A stretch of DNA of 64,000 nt from Chrysogorgia sp. JL179-B06 (Eukaryota > Cnidaria > Anthozoa > Scleralcyonacea > Chrysogorgiidae): positions 427,501-491,500 of the forward strand of contig JAYKKM010000073.1 of NCBI GenBank assembly GCA_035772405.1, read 5' to 3'. Below, piece by piece: positions 11,634-22,971 of this stretch (positions are counted from its first letter, which is position 1; the number at the start of each line of letters is the position of its first letter). The translations under genes were made by a program, and so were the position numbers. The notes under the pieces are model-generated. The model worked only from the letters and a program-made list of their open reading frames with translations. It was not told the DNA's origin and did not search any database.

Positions 11634-12316
11634 TCAATCAATCAATCAATCAATTTATTCAAGATACCTTAGATACATAAAATTAATAAGGAAAAAATAC
11701 TAATATACAATAATAGATGTATCAAGGTCCTTGCAGGAGAATCCGGAAGTTAACCCTATAATAAGATCCCCTAAATTAAAGTACCTAAACTAAAATTACT
11801 AACTAAAACCTAATACAAATCCATGTGCGACATAAGTTGACTTTTAAACTTTCTAAAATTATCTACTTCAACAACGTTACTTGGCAAGGCATTCCATTGA
11901 TTAATGATTCTTACAAAAAAGGAATGCTTATAACAGTTTATTCTAGGCAATTTAGTATATAATGTGTACTTATGATTAGCTCTTGTTTTTTTAATATGTT
12001 TGTATTCAAAAATTTCATCGAATGTTATACCATTAAGATTGAATACTGTCTTATAACATTCAACTAGAGATAAATAAACTCTACGTTTTTCAAGGGAGTT
12101 CCATTTTAATAATTTACAGCGTTGGTCATAAGGCATATCCCCGCGTTTCTGTTTAAGTGCCATTCTCGATGCTCTTCTTTGGATACCTTCCAATGCTTTT
12201 ATATCTTTGACAAGATAAGGCGACCATGCAGGTGAGGCATATTCTAGTATCGGTATCGCATATACCAAAGCTTTATATAACAGCGTATGATTATATATAT
12301 AACCCTTGGTTCGCAT
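11634..12316 (-). pseudogene. CR1/jockey-like non-LTR retrotransposon, C-terminal 168 codons plus 3' UTR
   Basis: An open minus-strand frame (11810-12316) includes PILEYASPAWSPYLVKDI, then IQRRASRMAL, KLLKWNSLEKRR and a C-terminal NQWNALPSNVVEV. This is the standard order for the reverse-transcriptase connection and tail of CR1/jockey-type elements. The catalytic palm and the endonuclease are missing, so the copy is 5'-truncated, as is common after incomplete reverse transcription. The 3' UTR ends in four ATTG-type repeats at 11636-11655 (plus strand AATCAATCAATC), the short-repeat end seen in CR1-type families. Confidence 0.88.
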
Positions 12317-13100
12317 ATTATAATCGTCCCGATCGTCTGCGCACGACTCGGATTATATGAGAAGCAGCCTATACCAAACTGTTTTCGGCCATTGCACAAA
12401 TACGCACGTCACGGATTTCGATCGTGGGGAGGGAGGAAACCATGTGATTTATCTCACGGTAGTTAAAAAATGAAAACGAAGCTATTTGATGCTTCAGTGT
12501 CCCAATGAATTATTCTCTGATTGTAGATATGACTGCATATATTTATGAACGTGAATTAATAAAATTATTATGTGATAGAAAACATTGTTCATTTATTTGC
12601 AAAAGCAACCAAGTTGAGTTTAGGAATTCGAGCCAGTGTCAGTGTCTCGTTCGGCAAACTATAACAGCCCGCCTGCCCTGTAGCGTATATAATCTTAATA
12701 ATCTTATCGTACGCCAACAGATTTCCTGAGTAATTAAGAATGGTGTGCCTTGATTCATCAATTAAATTTTCTCGCATCATCATTGTAAAATTGATAGTGG
12801 GTATTTTTCTAGTGCGTTCAATATGAATATTTAAACTGCCGGCTTGAAAGTGCACAAATCACCAATCAATGTTGATTTGCAACGAACTTTTCTGAGTGCT
12901 GGCAAACCAAATTTCGCTCACAACATTGATCGGAGTGAGAGGAGGGCATATTTGAAAGATAACGAGCGTGCGCATAAATGTCATCTTACATACGCTGTGT
13001 CCCAATGTAATTATTCTACGATTGTAGTAATCTAGCCACCCTATATAGCGTGAGTATATATGATAATTTTATAATATTATTGGGGATGCGATGTATCTAC
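12317..13100. other. intergenic, no gene seen
   Basis: No coding or structural signal I can name. The phrase GTGTCCCAATG(A/T)ATTATTCT followed by GATTGTAG occurs at about 12498 and 13000, so part of it is duplicated. Confidence 0.35.
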
Positions 13101-13149
13101 TATTTTCTTTAGATGAAGAGAGGATTTATTAATGGTGAAATATATGTAT

Positions 13150-13645
13150 ATGAAAATTTGAATCATCTAAAGAAAATTGTTGTAAAGCCTCCTGTATCGC
13201 TACTTGAGGAAGTCCTGCGAGAGGCTTCGCTCTACTTCGTCGAAGATGAGATGTCATCCTGTAGAGATTTGAGAGTCGGGGCGATGTATAAATATGTATA
13301 TGATGTTTGACTGTTCTGACCGTGTCTCAATAGCTCAGTGCATGTTAGAGCACCGATGCGTTGATTCGGAGACCTCGGGTTCGATTCCCGGTTGGGGCAG
13401 TCAAATTTTCATACATATATTTGACCATTAATAAATCTTCGCTTCATCTAAAGAAAATTGTTGTAAAGCCTCCTGTATACAATAGCCGGTGATAAGCTCG
13501 CTACTTCGTCGAAGATGAGATGTCTTCCTGTAAGTGTATTAATGAGATTTGAGAGTCGGGCGATGTATAAATATGTATATGATGTTTGACTGTTCTGACC
13601 GCGTCTCAATAGCTCAGACCTCGGGTTCGATTCCCGGTTCGGGGT
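13150..13645 (+). repeat. tandem pair of tRNA-Asn-like SINE C units
   Basis: A segment beginning TCATCTAAAGAAAATTGTTG and running through CTTCGTCGAAGATGAGATG, GGGCGATGTATAAATATG and GTTTGACTGTTCTGACCG is present twice (about 13166-13400 and 13446-13645). The first copy carries a full tRNA-like domain (13323-13399). The second keeps only the start (TCTCAATAGCTCAG) and the B-box half (TCGGGTTCGATTCCCGGTT), with the middle deleted. Confidence 0.75.
13323..13399 (+). repeat. tRNA-like domain of SINE C
   Basis: 77 nt with acceptor strands TGTCTCA and TGGGGCA, an A-box-like TAGCTCAGTGCATGTTAGAG and a B-box GGTTCGATTCC. Minus-strand copies lie at 31087-31152 and 39753-39826. The latter has a clean CCGAA/TTCGG anticodon stem and loop ACGTTGA (anticodon GTT, Asn). 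The conserved flanks and multiple copies indicate a SINE head rather than a working tRNA gene. Confidence 0.75.
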
Positions 13646-13942
13646 GTGTTATTTTGGTGGCGCTACTTTTTTCCAAAAAATGGCACAATTTGCATGTTTG
13701 AGCCGTTATATCTCCGAAACTAAAAGTTTAACGCAAAAACTAATCCAGAACTTATTAACTAACTTTTTATGCTCTATCCGAATCACCAAAAACCCATTTT
13801 GGGTTTATAAGCACTTTAAATATCGATTAGACGTTGAGACAGCATAGCGGGCAAAGCAGAAATAGAGGAAAACTTACCAGAATAACTTATTACTTTTACA
13901 TCGTGCCAGTTTCCAGTCACAACTCTAACCTTATCCAACTAG

Positions 13943-15140
13943 TAAAGGTGGAAGAGGAATAAAGAGTATGAGGGACTTGTATAAAGAAACAAAAGTACGA
14001 GTAGCATGTTGGCATGGCTAAGAGAACACGGGAACTAATATATATTGTTCAGTAAAGAGAGAAGCAGAGGATGCAATGCGAGAGGCTTTACAGGAAGTTA
14101 AATTTGCATGCGGAAAGATTGAATTGAATGGTGAGCAGTTACACGGGACCTGGAAAGACGTTTGGAAAAAACTGAAAATGTTGTACGTTGTAATAAAAAA
14201 ACTGAAGAAATACGTATCGAGGAGTATCAAGAAAAGAGATTACAGAGTGAGATCTACCGTGGGCAGGATGAAAGATGCAACCAGTGGTTGGAGTGTAACT
14301 TAGACTCGAGAAAGACAACGGCGGTGATAGAGGTACAAGAGCAAATGGTGGAGACTAGAGTCAGGACTCAGGAAAGCATTGAGAGGAGTAGATGACGAGT
14401 CAGAATATTGCAGGTTATGCTCGTCAAGGAGAGAAACAGTACACCATGGCATTGGTTATCTGGTTGTACAGTACTCGGTGGCAGTGAATACCTGCGGAGA
14501 CGTAACAAGGCACTGATGGTGTTTGCAGTAGAATGGGCAAAGGAAAAAGCATTACTCGAAGAGAACGCAATATGGTACAAAATTACATGGCAGAAAGGAA
14601 CAGTCCTGGAAAAACAGGGCAAGAAGCTTATTTGGGACTTTGAGTACCGTATGAGAAAGACCACCTCCGCCAGAAGACCTGATTTGACATTGGAGGACCT
14701 AGAGGAACGTAAGATATGGTTAGTGGACATGGCATGTCCGTCAGAGTCAAACATCGAGGAGAAGCTAAGGGAAAACGAACTAAGTACCAGCAATTGGCGT
14801 TTGAAATTCGAGCAAGGAGACAGGGCTTTACAGTTGAAGTCATACCATTTGTTATTGGATGTTTAGGAGGAGGAATGAAGACTAGTTAGAAGAGCAAATG
14901 GCCAAGCTGATCCCAGAGGAACTGCGGAGATTGAGAACAACAAGAGAGATGCAGAAAATTGTACTGATGGAAAGTGAAACTATTGTAAGGAAGATCATAT
15001 CGGAGATTGTACAGCCAGAGTAATTGTAACGTTGTGACTATGTCAAAGGCTAGCAAATTTTGGTAGCTTATTAGGCACTCCCCAGTGTATGTGTGAGGGG
15101 TGTAGGCTGTGGCCCACCTTAAGTAGGGGCTATTGATTTA

Positions 15141-15205
<65 letters not shown>
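13943..15205 (+). pseudogene. R2/CRE-type non-LTR retrotransposon 3' half with restriction-like endonuclease
   Basis: Fragments in several frames follow the order of R2/CRE/NeSL-type C-termini. First comes KGGRGIKSMRDLYKETKV (from 13943), then a VQEQMVETRVRTQ helix. A zinc-knuckle-like CRLC..H follows at about 14409-14450. The endonuclease core ARRPDLTLED...KIWLVDMACP lies at about 14670-14740 and carries the RPD...D pair of the PD-(D/E)xK fold. A closing REMQKIVLMESETIVRKII lies near 14950-15010. Frameshifts separate these parts, so the copy is inactive. The 3' tail ends in (AAT)n at 15141-15205. Confidence 0.8.
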
Positions 15206-15206
<1 letters not shown>

Positions 15207-15296
15207 TTCCATAGCTTAAATTTCATAGCTTATTTATCGATGACCTAAAAGTTTATCAAGAAAGCCATAACGACCTGGAAACCGTCAATAGTACTA

Positions 15297-15710
15297 TTGT
15301 GCAAGCAAGTACAGAATGAGGAAAAGAATGAGGAAAATGAGTACAGAATGAAGAAAACGAGTACAGCACGTAGACCCGATATGACCCTGGAGGACGAAAG
15401 AGAGAAGAAGATATGGTTGGTGGAATTAATGTCGTGCCCAATGGAAATGAATATAGAGGAGGTAACGCGAACCAAACTGCGAAAGTACCAACAACTTGCG
15501 TTTGAGACTAGGGAAAAGAGACCAGGTTATAGAGTGGAAGTGGTATCAGTTATTATTGGATGTATGGGTGGTGGTGTGAAGAAGACGAGCAAAGCAGTGG
15601 CAAAAGTGATTGAGACAATTAATTATACGGAAATTTGGCCAGACTTTACTTTTTGACTGGCTACGTATATAAAATAATAATTATTATTATAATAATAATA
15701 TATCCAGCAT
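15297..15710 (+). pseudogene. second R2/CRE-type endonuclease fragment
   Basis: A 119-codon open frame repeats the endonuclease core of the preceding element, with TARRPDMTLED and KIWLVELMSCP, followed by KYQQLAFETREKRPGYRVEV and VIIGCMGGGVK, the usual next block (VVPVVIGALGGG in relatives). It differs from the upstream copy in sequence, so it is a separate insertion or an old duplication. It starts right after the first element's (AAT)n tail and ends in AT-rich triplets (15672-15700). Confidence 0.78.
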
Positions 15711-15779
15711 ATCCACATGGCTCTTCATCTAAAAATACTAACTACATATTGGTAATAGAAAATTGAAATATTACAGATT

Positions 15780-16217
15780 TATACTAGACTATAAGGATTA
15801 TGGTGAAGGGAAATTTCGAGTGTTGGAATATATACATTTTAAGACCAAACCGGGACCAGTTGCGAAAAATGCAACTTCAAGGCCTTCCGGCTGGAGTCGA
15901 ACCTGCGACCCTGCAGTGCTCTGACCACTGAGCTACGGAAGCCGTTGCCGAGAGTGTAGTAACGAGTTCTGTATATATGGTGGTGGTAATGCCGGGATAA
16001 GATTCTGGGTATATTATAGGTAATATTTGGCATTTCACTCGATCAAACTACATGTTGAAAGGATTTATGGTGAGGGAAAATTTCGAGTGTTGGAATACAT
16101 ACATTTTAAGACCAAACCGGGACCAGTTGCGAAAAATGCAACTTTAAGGCCTTCCGGCTGGGAATTGAACTCGCGACCCTGCGATGCTAGTGCAGTGCTC
16201 TGACCACTGAGCTACGG
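15780..16217 (-). repeat. two head-to-tail SINE A units
   Basis: Unit 1 (about 15790-16020) has a tRNA-like head at 15880-15943 that lacks the anticodon arm. Unit 2 (about 16021-16217) keeps the arm (GATGCTAGTGC region) but stops abruptly at GAGCTACGG, where the ribozyme-bearing element at 16219 begins. Both share the body phrase GAAAATTTCGAGTGTTGG and the junction GGCATTTCACTCGATCAAAC. Confidence 0.75.
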
Positions 16218-16218
16218 T

Positions 16219-16452
16219 TGTGCGCACGCTCACTGCTTGCAGTTTGAGCGCTCTGGCATGGTTTTTGATGTCCCACATTTTGTGTGGCATCAAGGGTGAC
16301 TGTTAATAGCAGTTATCTTCATCCTGCTCATCAGCACTACAGTGATGAGGCCCAAAAGGCCGAAACGGTATCGTCTGTAGTTATATATATATATATATAT
16401 ATCGAAATTTTCCTTCCATAAATCGTTCCAACATATATATATATATATATAA
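16219..16452 (+). mobile_element. ribozyme-bearing repeat ending in (TA)n
   Basis: It begins near GTGCGCACGCTCAC, contains CAGTTTGAGCGCTCTGGC (the inverse of a phrase in the repeats at 30574-31035 and 32910-33295) and the hammerhead-like fold at 16336-16381, then runs directly into (TA)n at 16382. A second (TA)n lies at 16433-16452. It is non-coding and most like a Penelope-like terminal repeat or retrozyme fragment. Confidence 0.5.
16336..16381 (+). ncRNA. hammerhead-like ribozyme with a C3-to-G change
   Basis: Stem I ACTACA (16336-16341) pairs perfectly with TGTAGT (16376-16381). The core reads G-T-G-A-T-G-A (16342-16348) where the canonical first base is C. Stem II is GGCC/GGCC (16349-16352 with 16358-16361) with loop CAAAA, then GAAA at 16362-16365. 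Stem III ACG/CGT closes on loop GTAT (16365-16374), and C17 is at 16375. Every other hammerhead element is in place, and this is the only locus here with a closed stem III. C3 normally pairs with G8, so this copy is probably inactive. Confidence 0.7.
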
Positions 16453-16459
16453 GGTACAT

Positions 16460-16865
16460 GGGGGTAAGCTGAATCTATTAAAATGATTGTTTTAATTTGT
16501 CTATGAAAAATGCTTTACATTGGTTTCTAAAAATGTTTCAAAAAATTTTGGAAATTGAATTTCTAACCTTCTCCAGACAATTTCTATAGAATTTCCATAG
16601 TATGGAAAGAATTGCTAAAATGTTTCTAGAGGATTTCCAAAGTATTTAGAGAATTTCTAAAGAATTTCTAAGCGTTTTGAAATAATTGAATTTCTAATCT
16701 TTTTCAAAACTATTTCTAAAGGTTTTCAATAGAAATTTTCCAAGGTCTTTCAGGAAAATGTCTTTACTATGGAAGTGTCAAAAACTTTCGAAATTAAAAT
16801 TCTAACATTTTCCAGATAATTTCACTAGAATTTCCACAGCGGTATGGAAATGGCTCGAATTTTCC
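16460..16865. other. fuzzy AATTTCTA-rich sequence, no gene
   Basis: Words such as AATTTCTAA, TTTCCA and GAATTTC recur without a fixed period. Old degenerate tandem sequence is likely. No gene was seen. Confidence 0.35.
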
Positions 16866-16869
16866 AGTG

Positions 16870-17110
16870 ACTCAGATGGCCATATGTACTTCTCGTACGT
16901 ATTCCATATAAGGAAGTGGCCGACGAGCAAATACAAGGCATTGACGAGCAAATACAAGGCATTGACGAGCAAATGCATTATGCATATGGCACTCGTACCA
17001 GCCCACTGGATGTGGGATTGTTAACACGTTACGATATGTTCGATTATCCGCTCTTTTTAAGAAAACTACGTTCGTTAGCCGGATAAGCTGTACGCATATT
17101 GTAAACAAAT
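16870..17110. repeat. interspersed repeat R3, copy 1
   Basis: The sequence from CATATGTACTTCT, through tandem units of ATTGACGAGCAAATACAAGGC (16934-16975) and GCACTCGTACCAGCCCACTG, to TATTGTAAACA recurs at 45835-46105 with the same order. A shortened, rearranged piece lies at 17350-17450. Open frames across it are by-products of the 21-bp repeat. Confidence 0.75.
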
Positions 17111-17638
17111 GATTTATCTTTGTTTTTATATATATTGTAGCTTTGGGAGTTGATTATTTCTCAAGAAAACGTTCGTCGAAGACAGCCGAAAGTTTGTGTT
17201 TTTGTCAGACAAGATGGTATCCGTATAATAGATCATTTAACTTTCCTTTGATATATTCTATAGCTTTGGGGGTGGTTTATTTCTCATGAAAACGTTTGCC
17301 AAAGGGTTAGGACCCTTGTTGTTTTGGGTCGGTTACAATCCAATTAACTAAGGAGGCTGGTACGAGGGTTCAACGTGTCAGCTATTTGCTCGTTAATTCA
17401 CTCTATTTGCTCGTCAATGCCTTCTATTTGCGCCTCCGAATAAGGAATACGTACTAGATACCCCTATCCAGATGGCAGAGCGAAGGCTACGTTGTCCACT
17501 AGTTCCTACTTTTCAGAAACATTTTCCCAAGTTTGTGTTTAAGCTTGAGTAGAAAACAATTCAGTAAATTAAAATAACCAAGCTGCAAGTCACTAATATT
17601 TATCTAATAGAAAAGATTTACATATGTATATGCTTGGA

Positions 17639-18058
17639 GTAGACAGACGATACATGTGCGATCGTCAAGCTCATATCCTCAGAAAAATGATTCTGAGTCC
17701 CGGACAGGAATCGAACCTGTAACCTTGTAATCTTCGTTCTCCATCTGAGTCTCGGTGGCTCAATGGTTAGAACGTCTCACCGGCAATCAGGTTACAGGTT
17801 CGATTCCTGTCCATATATCGTCTGTTTACTCCAAGCTCTCCACATTCACTACAACAGTGTGTATATTAACACATCCAAACATTATCGATATATAGTGACT
17901 GAGCACATCATTGTAACCTTCGCTCTCCATCTGAGTCTCGGTGGCTCAATGGTTAGAGCGTCTCACCAGCAATCAGAAGGTTACAGGTTCGATTCCTGTC
18001 CGGGACTCAGAATCATTTTTCTGAGGATACGAGCTTGACGATCGCCCATGTATCGTCT
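17639..18058. repeat. inverted and direct SINE B copies
   Basis: A minus-strand head (CCCGGACAGGAATCGAACC at about 17698) faces a plus-strand copy (17745-17815, anticodon region shortened) and a full plus copy (17930-18058). All share the body GAGGATA(C/T)GAGCTTGACG with cleavage into ATCGTC. The same family forms a facing pair at 31745-32105. Confidence 0.75.
17935..18006 (+). repeat. tRNA-like domain of SINE B
   Basis: 72 nt with acceptor strands GTCTCGG and CCGGGAC, A-box TGGCTCAATGGTTAGAGC and B-box GGTTCGATTCC. The anticodon stem has a C-C mismatch. Other copies are at 31429-31505 and 31984-32056. Copy number and the conserved tail ending in CAGAATCATTTTTCTGAG indicate a SINE, not a tRNA gene. 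Confidence 0.7.
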
Positions 18059-18059
18059 C

Positions 18060-19000
18060 ACTATAGTTTACCATAAGCTAAAGACGTGGACACTTGAATA
18101 AAATTAGCATTAAGCACCATGTCAGTGGTGCAGAAAATGGCATGCAATTCAAATGAATTCAGCAGCCACTAGTTGACTAGAAGCCATTCATATAGCTATA
18201 TTGCATGTCTTGCATAGCAAGAATCAACGGGGGGTGCACGATGACATAGATGCAAGTTTTCCAGTTGTTCAATTACACTGCACAAAAGAATCATTAATTA
18301 GTTTTAATACGAAACAAAATATTTCTTAATATGCAAACATCAATCTAATTGTGGAAGAAGCTGGAGCGTGTTATACACCAAGTAAGTAGTGACTTCGCTT
18401 GTAGATGATGGTGGTGTTCTGTGTAACTGATAAATGTTTGTATTACGATTAAGTAGGGTAGACTTAATAGTTACAAGAACAAAGACAGTATATAGCATTG
18501 TAAATATAAAGGTTAAGATTATAAAGGTTTAAAGATCGTAGGTAGTGTAGAAATACATAAACCTATAATCTAAAGGTCGGCCGTACTGCAGCAAAAGTGT
18601 GTACGTGTACTACAGCAAAAATGTGTAGGTGTATACTGTAGAGATGTGTGTGTGTTGGGTGTGTTTGTAATACACCACCTACACATTATTTTGACCAACC
18701 TTTTTGAGTACTCGATTTCTATATCCATATAACAGCTCCATTCCCTTGGAAGACTTACCCCAAGGCGACAATACACATCAATACGTTTCAAGCAGGTATC
18801 ACCAGGTTTTCAAAAAGGTTTCTTGTCAAGGAATAAAAGGTAATTAATTTGCCTCATACACATGCAAGGCAAGTAAAACCTACGAGGCAAAACATGAGCG
18901 CGTACTCGAAGCTAAAGCGGTATTGTGTGAACATAAATGCACGCCGTAATTTTTCCCTCCGCAATAATATACCATTGCCTGGAAACAGTAATTCCAAACG
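18060..19000. other. intergenic, no gene seen
   Basis: I see nothing supportable here. A short GTGTGTA/TACTACAG repeat lies at 18595-18660. Confidence 0.3.
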
Positions 19001-19002
19001 CT

Positions 19003-19315
19003 GGTAAACAATGTGTAGCGCTATGTCTGTGACTGCAATAATACATCATCGAATAACGTCAAATATTAATGCATGGGATTCATCATTTCAGTCAAATGTT
19101 GGGCTACAATGTGTATGTTCCACTATATTGTTAACATGCAGTATAAGTATGATGTTATCATGGAGTCAAACAAATTGTGACAATTATAGCCAAGGCAATA
19201 TAAGAAAATTCAGACAATGGTAAACAATGTCTGAATTTTCTTATATCAATGTGTAACCATGTCTTTGACTGCGGTAATACATAATCAAATAACAAATATT
19301 AATGCAGCATGGAAT
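19003..19315. repeat. direct duplication with a central 19-bp palindrome
   Basis: A segment with CAATGTGTA(G/A)C, ATGTCTGTGACTGC and AATACATCATC (19008-19085) is repeated at 19246-19315. Between them, a perfect 19-bp inverted repeat (19198-19216 with 19228-19246, arm ATATAAGAAAATTCAGACA) brackets an 11-nt loop. Confidence 0.65.
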
Positions 19316-19889
19316 TGTCATATTGTGTGCTGGAAATAGCCTTTTGTAATAAGACCACAAGTGCCAGTACCACTTATATTCGCAATTTTACACTGTATCA
19401 CGACTGCCTTGGATTTCGAGGCAGCACTTCACTTGCGATGGAACTCTTCTAGTTCCTTAACCTAATATTCCAGTTTGTCTTATTGGAAACGCGTTTGGGT
19501 GAATTTCGAATGCCTCCTAATCTGTTAAGGAATTTTGGCGGCTTCATTTGAGATAAACGGAATCGTTTTACTCCGTCTCTAACTGACAGAAGCTCGGACT
19601 ATAGACATAGTCTTGAAGACAGATCTTGAAATATCTAACGAGAAATGACATCAGTAATCCTCACTTTGTAACACAAAGATGACAGGAACAAGCCAAGCAG
19701 TCTAGTTTTTCTTTATTTTTTTTACTCGAAAGCGGCCCTGAATTCAGGGGTCATAGTCCGTCCCCTGTCTTTGGATCGCGTGATTAGAGAATTTGGCAAA
19801 CAGCATATAGCTATATGATTAATGACTAAATAACTTATATGTTTAATTTTACTTCAGGGACACCACTAAGTCGACAGGAATTGTTGATT

Positions 19890-19967
19890 CGAGCAGGTTT
19901 TAAATCGCGACACCTTCGAGATTCCGGTTAGATCATGTTCTACCAGTTGAGCTACCCCGTCTCATGC
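19890..19967 (-). repeat. degenerate tRNA-derived SINE fragment
   Basis: The minus strand reads GGGGTAGCTCAACTGGTAGA (A-box-like) and, 45 bp on, a GCGATTTAAAACC segment where a B-box is expected but degenerate. It is a single copy and too decayed for a tRNA gene. Confidence 0.5.
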
Positions 19968-22095
19968 AACTGAGAACAGTGTGCTAATTTTAGCCATTCA
20001 AGTGCAGGAAATATATTTTTTCGATAATTTACCGCTGATGATCACCTGAAGTGTTCTATTTCTGAATCATTCTCAGGGATACATGCGGAAAATTTATCGA
20101 CATGTTTAACCTACACATTACCGAGTCGAGAGAAAATTGTTGAGGAAAAACCAATTATTAAGAAGTTGTGGACTGCAAATACAATTCACCTAATTTCTTT
20201 TACATGCTTATATAATTAGTTCCAGTCGACGGATTAATGACGCGGTTATATATTTGAACTATCCATATCTTGTACTTCGTTGAAAAACGTGAAATTGCTG
20301 TAAATAATGTCGTATATGCACATCAAAGATTATGACTCTATAGAATTTAGCAGTTTTGATGTCTGTGTTGTTCAAGCTGGTTTATCTTGCTTAACGTTAT
20401 TGGCCGGCCAAGCTCTATAACTCTAACAACGAAGTTTGCAAGAGATTTACGGTGAACACTATAATTGTATATCATTTCATGAAATCACCGGTTATCAAAC
20501 GCTATGAAACGGGTCTGTTCGAATCCTATACGGAAGGTATTTTCTCAGTTGAAGAGAAATATATCACCGAACAAGCTGTCATCGTTACTTAAGTCTTAAA
20601 TAGAAGATCATTAAAATAATTGGGAAACATTTGAAAAGAGCTATCAATCATATCTCAGTTTGGTATCTATCAATTTTGTAAGAGCTTTGAATAATTTATA
20701 TTTGTTCTTCTGTTTGTTCTTCTGTGGGAGAGGAAATGCCTTTAATCAAATTAAGAACATCAATTATTCCAATAGAAAATCTAAAGCAGAATTCAGGGCG
20801 AAAAATCTGCTTGGTAAAATTGTGTTCTCCAATATCGCGGGATTTATCCAATGACCAACGAAAACGGAAACATTAACACATATAGAATTTATTTATTTAT
20901 TTATTTACAATTGAATAGCTAGGTTAAACAATGAACTCACTGAGCACATTTTAACAAGAAGACTTGACAGGAACGACATGCAAAGGTGACATTTTACACA
21001 GATGGTTTTAAAAGTTTGCGAATTGAATTTTGACATTGTACATGGTTGTATAATTTAGTTTAGTAGATTCATCACTCTTAGGTGAACGGAATACCCAACA
21101 GGCTAGAAGCCCAATTGATAGGGGTTCCGAGGGCCTATGATTTAAGGTCGTTATCCGAGAAGACCTGAAAGTCTTACCATTTGCTGGTGATTATTTGAAA
21201 AGGCAGCACTTTTATCTCAATTATTTTTAAGACCCTGAGTCCGATATGTGATAACCTGCACTAGACCACAACAGCTGGTTAAGCAGCTAGTAATTATAAC
21301 AGTTAGAGAGGTCAATTTCGCAGATATGATGGCATAGAGTTGAACATTTTAGGGGTTCTACAATGTTCTGAAATTCTGCTATTCACTTTAGGGATATTTA
21401 AAACAAATTCATTTGATCGGTTTCTATACATCTTGTTACACCGCTGGAGGACTTAATAAAAATGTAAGGATCACATGAATGAACTAAATAATGCTTTAAA
21501 AAGGTATACAGTACTAAGTCTATTGGCCACTCTTGCCAGTAGGACATATGTAGCAGTCCCGTTTTATTTCAGTCTATCGTTATAGTTAACATCAGATCTG
21601 AACTAAACTTAGTTAGATACAATAAACTTAGTTACGCAGAGTTGACTCTTTGTCTTTCGATGTTGAGATTATAACGATACGGACTGCGGAGTCGGGTCAT
21701 GGATATCAAAGGAGACCTTCTTGTAAAACCCAGTATTTTTGTGGCTTTAGCAGATACTGCATGTACTCGATTGCGAGTTTCACTTAAGGTCACAGGTGAA
21801 TGGGGTGATAAGAAACCAATAATTCGCCAATCTGCAACCAGTGTCTCTATTAAGAATCACGTGGAAGCTGCCGATATTTTTGGATGTTGGACAGTAACCT
21901 TTGGACTGACAGCAACCTAGCTTTTCACTGATATTAACCTTTGGACGCGTGCTCTACACGTGCAAAAGTGCCACTTGCATGCCTTATCTTGCAGAATCTT
22001 ACAGACCTTATATCCGTAGCAGACCTTATATGAATCATCAAGACAGTCTATTGTGGTACATAACAATTAGTATTATTATTAGATGTATGTGCCAT
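19968..22095. other. intergenic, no gene recognised
   Basis: An open frame of 73 codons at 21699-21920 has no recognisable family and no supporting neighbours. Simple (TTTA)n lies at 20887-20907. Nothing else is supported. Confidence 0.3.
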
Positions 22096-22098
22096 ACA

Positions 22099-22282
22099 TC
22101 CCTATGAATACTAATAAGATAAGAAACGAAGAAAAAACTAGGAAAATCTTTGTCCAAAGTGGACAAAATCGACAAAACTTTGTTGGAAACCTCCTCAATG
22201 TAATAATAAGTCAGATTAACACCTCGAACGTCGGGATTTATGCGATATACAGCCCTCGGACGCTACGCGTCCTCGCGGGGCA
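22099..22282 (+). repeat. single arm of foldback element F1
   Basis: From TGAATACTAATAAGATAAG through TCTTTGTCCAAAGTGGACAA to GCCCTCGGACGCTACGCG, this matches the left arm of the large palindrome at 23171-23657. It is a solo arm or truncated copy. Confidence 0.7.
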
Positions 22283-22285
22283 GCC

Positions 22286-22440
22286 TGGTTTCCATATGAT
22301 CGCTACGATCGCTCAATTTTAAAACCGGCGATCGTAGCGATCGCGGCGATCGTCATGTTTCCATATAATCGCTACGATCGCTCAATTTTAAAACCGGCGA
22401 TCGTAGCGATCGTGGCGATTGAAGCGATCGTTATGGACGA
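22286..22440. mobile_element. GATCGC palindromic MITE, tandem copies
   Basis: It begins TGGTTTCCATATGATCGC and continues through CTCAATTTTAAAACCGGCG. It is followed by a second copy from about 22353, each built of self-complementary CGATCGTAGCGATCG words, so the block is one long potential cruciform. A cleaner copy is at 23080-23157. Confidence 0.7.
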
Positions 22441-22971
22441 AGTAAACAAAGACAACTTTCTTTTACTGTCGCAAGCACAGCTTTTTATTCTAGTTGCTCT
22501 TATCAGTAAGGCCTATTTCAAACGTCGAATTTATCATGTGTCGAATCTAATACACATTAGGTTCGACAAAATATCGACGTCGGTTTCAAACATCGAATTT
22601 ATCATGTGCCGAACGTATATAATAGGCCTCCCGTAAAAAGAACTCGTTCGGATTGCATTTTAAAAGTACTGCCTTAATCTCGTCCCAGTTTGTTTGGACG
22701 AACTTGCGCCAAGGAAACATCGTTTTTGGGTTCGACAGATATTTCGAATGAGAGAAGAGCTTGGAGCTTTTCACACTCTCGTCCCACAGCTACGGGCACA
22801 GCTACGTCTTCAAGACAGATAATTCTTTTACAGATATTTACATAAAATATTTACATAAAATGCTTTAGTTTCACTGATTCATCTAAATTTGCGTGATGTA
22901 TACAATGAAGGAACCGTTTAATCTTACCACAGTAATGTGTTTTATATAGATATATAGCCGAATGTAACCAG

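Noticed and set aside
21699..21920. 73-codon frame as a small gene
   Set aside because: No family resemblance, no splice or context support; length is within chance for this sequence.
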